Assembly: GCA_900555465.1 (NCBI GenBank)
Contig: USLE01000123.1
Location: forward strand, 1-5,188
Length of the DNA: 5,188 bases
Reading direction: 5' to 3'
From: an uncultured Butyricicoccus sp.
GTDB lineage: Bacteria; Bacillota; Clostridia; Oscillospirales; Butyricicoccaceae
This document shows, one piece after another, positions 4,465 through 5,188 of the stretch. Every line of letters starts with the position of its first letter. The stretch's first letter is position 1. A model generated the notes under the pieces. That model had not been told where the DNA came from. It made no database searches and saw nothing but the letters and a program-made list of their open reading frames with translations. The translations under genes and the position numbers were made by a program.

Positions 4465-5188
4465 ATGAAAGTCAGCCGTCTCAATTCGATAGAGCAATAC
4501 GTCATCTCGCGCGAGACCGTCAGCATCGACGAGCTGTGCGAGGTTTTTGGCGTTTCCAAGAACACCATCCGCCGCGACTTAAACGAGCTGGAAATGCGCG
4601 GGCACATCACCAAGGTCTACGGCGGCGTCACCGCGACCGTGCCCTCCGGCGCTGTGCCGACGCCCATCCGCTCCGGGCTCAACCCGATCGACAAGTCGCT
4701 GATCGGCCGTCTGGCAGCCGAGGAGGTCTCCGATGGGGATACGATCTTCATCGACTCGGGCACAACGACGCTGTGTCTGCTGCGCTTCCTTGTGGCGAAA
4801 AAGCGCATCACCATCATCACCCATTCGCTCGGCGCGCTCAGCGAAGCATCCAAATATGATAACCTGAACGTGATTTCGCTCGGCGGCATTTACAGCCCGA
4901 CGACCGATTCCTTTGTCGGCCTGTCCACCATCGAGGCGCTGTCCTCCATGCGCATCAACAAGGCGTTTATGGGCGCGACCGGCGTTTCGCTGACCGCGGG
5001 CATGACCAACACCACTTTTCTGGAGGCCGAGATCAAGCGCGCGGTCGTCCAGCGCGCGGACAATATTTACGGTATGGCGGACTCCTCCAAGATCGGCAAG
5101 CAGGCCATTGTCACCTTCTGCCATCTCAAGGACCTGACCGCCTTCATCACTGACCGTGAGCCGCCCAAGGAGTATGTGGACCTGTGCC
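4465..5188 (+). CDS. DeoR-family transcriptional regulator (3' end cut by window edge)
   Basis: A cytosolic DNA-binding repressor of the DeoR/GlpR family, whose members sense phosphorylated sugars. 241 residues are visible without a stop, out of a usual 250 or so. The N-terminal DeoR-type helix-turn-helix covers about residues 6-55: VSIDELCEVFGVSKNTIRRDL with the recognition helix near 31-40, then the family hallmark KVYGG (50-54). The C-terminal DeoRC sensor domain starts near residue 75 and includes DSGTTT (97-102), the phosphosugar-binding loop, GG at 140-141, EAEIKR (187-192) and ADSSKIG (205-211). The ATG at 4465 fits the family's N-terminus; its ribosome site is weak or ambiguous, either AAGGA two bases away or GGGGA eight bases away. 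It is divergent from the split transketolase operon, so it is probably its regulator and its own; the effector, perhaps a pentose or ketose phosphate, is inferred only. Confidence 0.93.
   Translation, partial: MKVSRLNSIEQYVISRETVSIDELCEVFGVSKNTIRRDLNELEMRGHITKVYGGVTATVPSGAVPTPIRSGLNPIDKSLIGRLAAEEVSDGDTIFIDSGTTTLCLLRFLVAKKRITIITHSLGALSEASKYDNLNVISLGGIYSPTTDSFVGLSTIEALSSMRINKAFMGATGVSLTAGMTNTTFLEAEIKRAVVQRADNIYGMADSSKIGKQAIVTFCHLKDLTAFITDREPPKEYVDLC

Overview
The window looks like chromosomal DNA from a moderately high-GC member of the Clostridia, probably a gut Oscillospirales-type bacterium. The evidence is a transketolase split into two subunit genes (common in anaerobic Firmicutes and archaea), strong AGGAGG-type ribosome binding sites, sigma-A-like promoters, GC-rich genes separated by AT-rich control regions, and a cluster of short GC-rich intergenic repeats with a GTAGGG core. 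The taxonomic placement is inference; no rRNA or other marker gene is present.

Layout. Positions 1-1302 (minus strand) hold a MATE-family multidrug/cation antiporter whose last residues run off the left edge. Facing away from it, 1418-1639 (plus) encodes a 73-residue proline-rich peptide with a clear signal sequence. A second, very short ORF (1636-1776) overlaps its stop codon and has its own perfect Shine-Dalgarno sequence, but may not be real. From about 1777 to 2160 there is no convincing gene; this stretch holds a 16-bp hairpin and a cluster of degenerate repeats and palindromes. A bidirectional terminator (2161-2192) closes it.

Positions 2210-4041 (minus) carry the split transketolase operon: the N-terminal thiamine-diphosphate-binding subunit first (3190-4041), then the C-terminal subunit (2210-3175), 14 bases apart, so that one mRNA gives both halves of the enzyme. 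The intergenic region 4042-4464 is AT-rich and divergent. It contains a strong promoter for the transketolase pair, a good promoter for the gene on the other side, a hairpin near the expected 5' end of the transketolase mRNA, and several repeat motifs that could be operators. From 4465 to the right edge (plus) is a nearly complete DeoR-family sugar-phosphate-responsive repressor.

How it fits together: the DeoR-type regulator is divergent from the transketolase genes and is the natural candidate to control them and itself. Both promoters share the same 11-base block TGATACACTGG over the -10 region, in inverted orientation, plus TTTGTT-type repeats between them. The MATE transporter and the small secreted peptide are separate transcription units with no evident link to sugar metabolism. 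I see no CRISPR array, tRNA, transposase or phage gene, and nothing that amounts to a clearly new system. The most interesting parts are the divergent control region, the small secreted peptide with its coupled ORF, and the intergenic repeat cluster.
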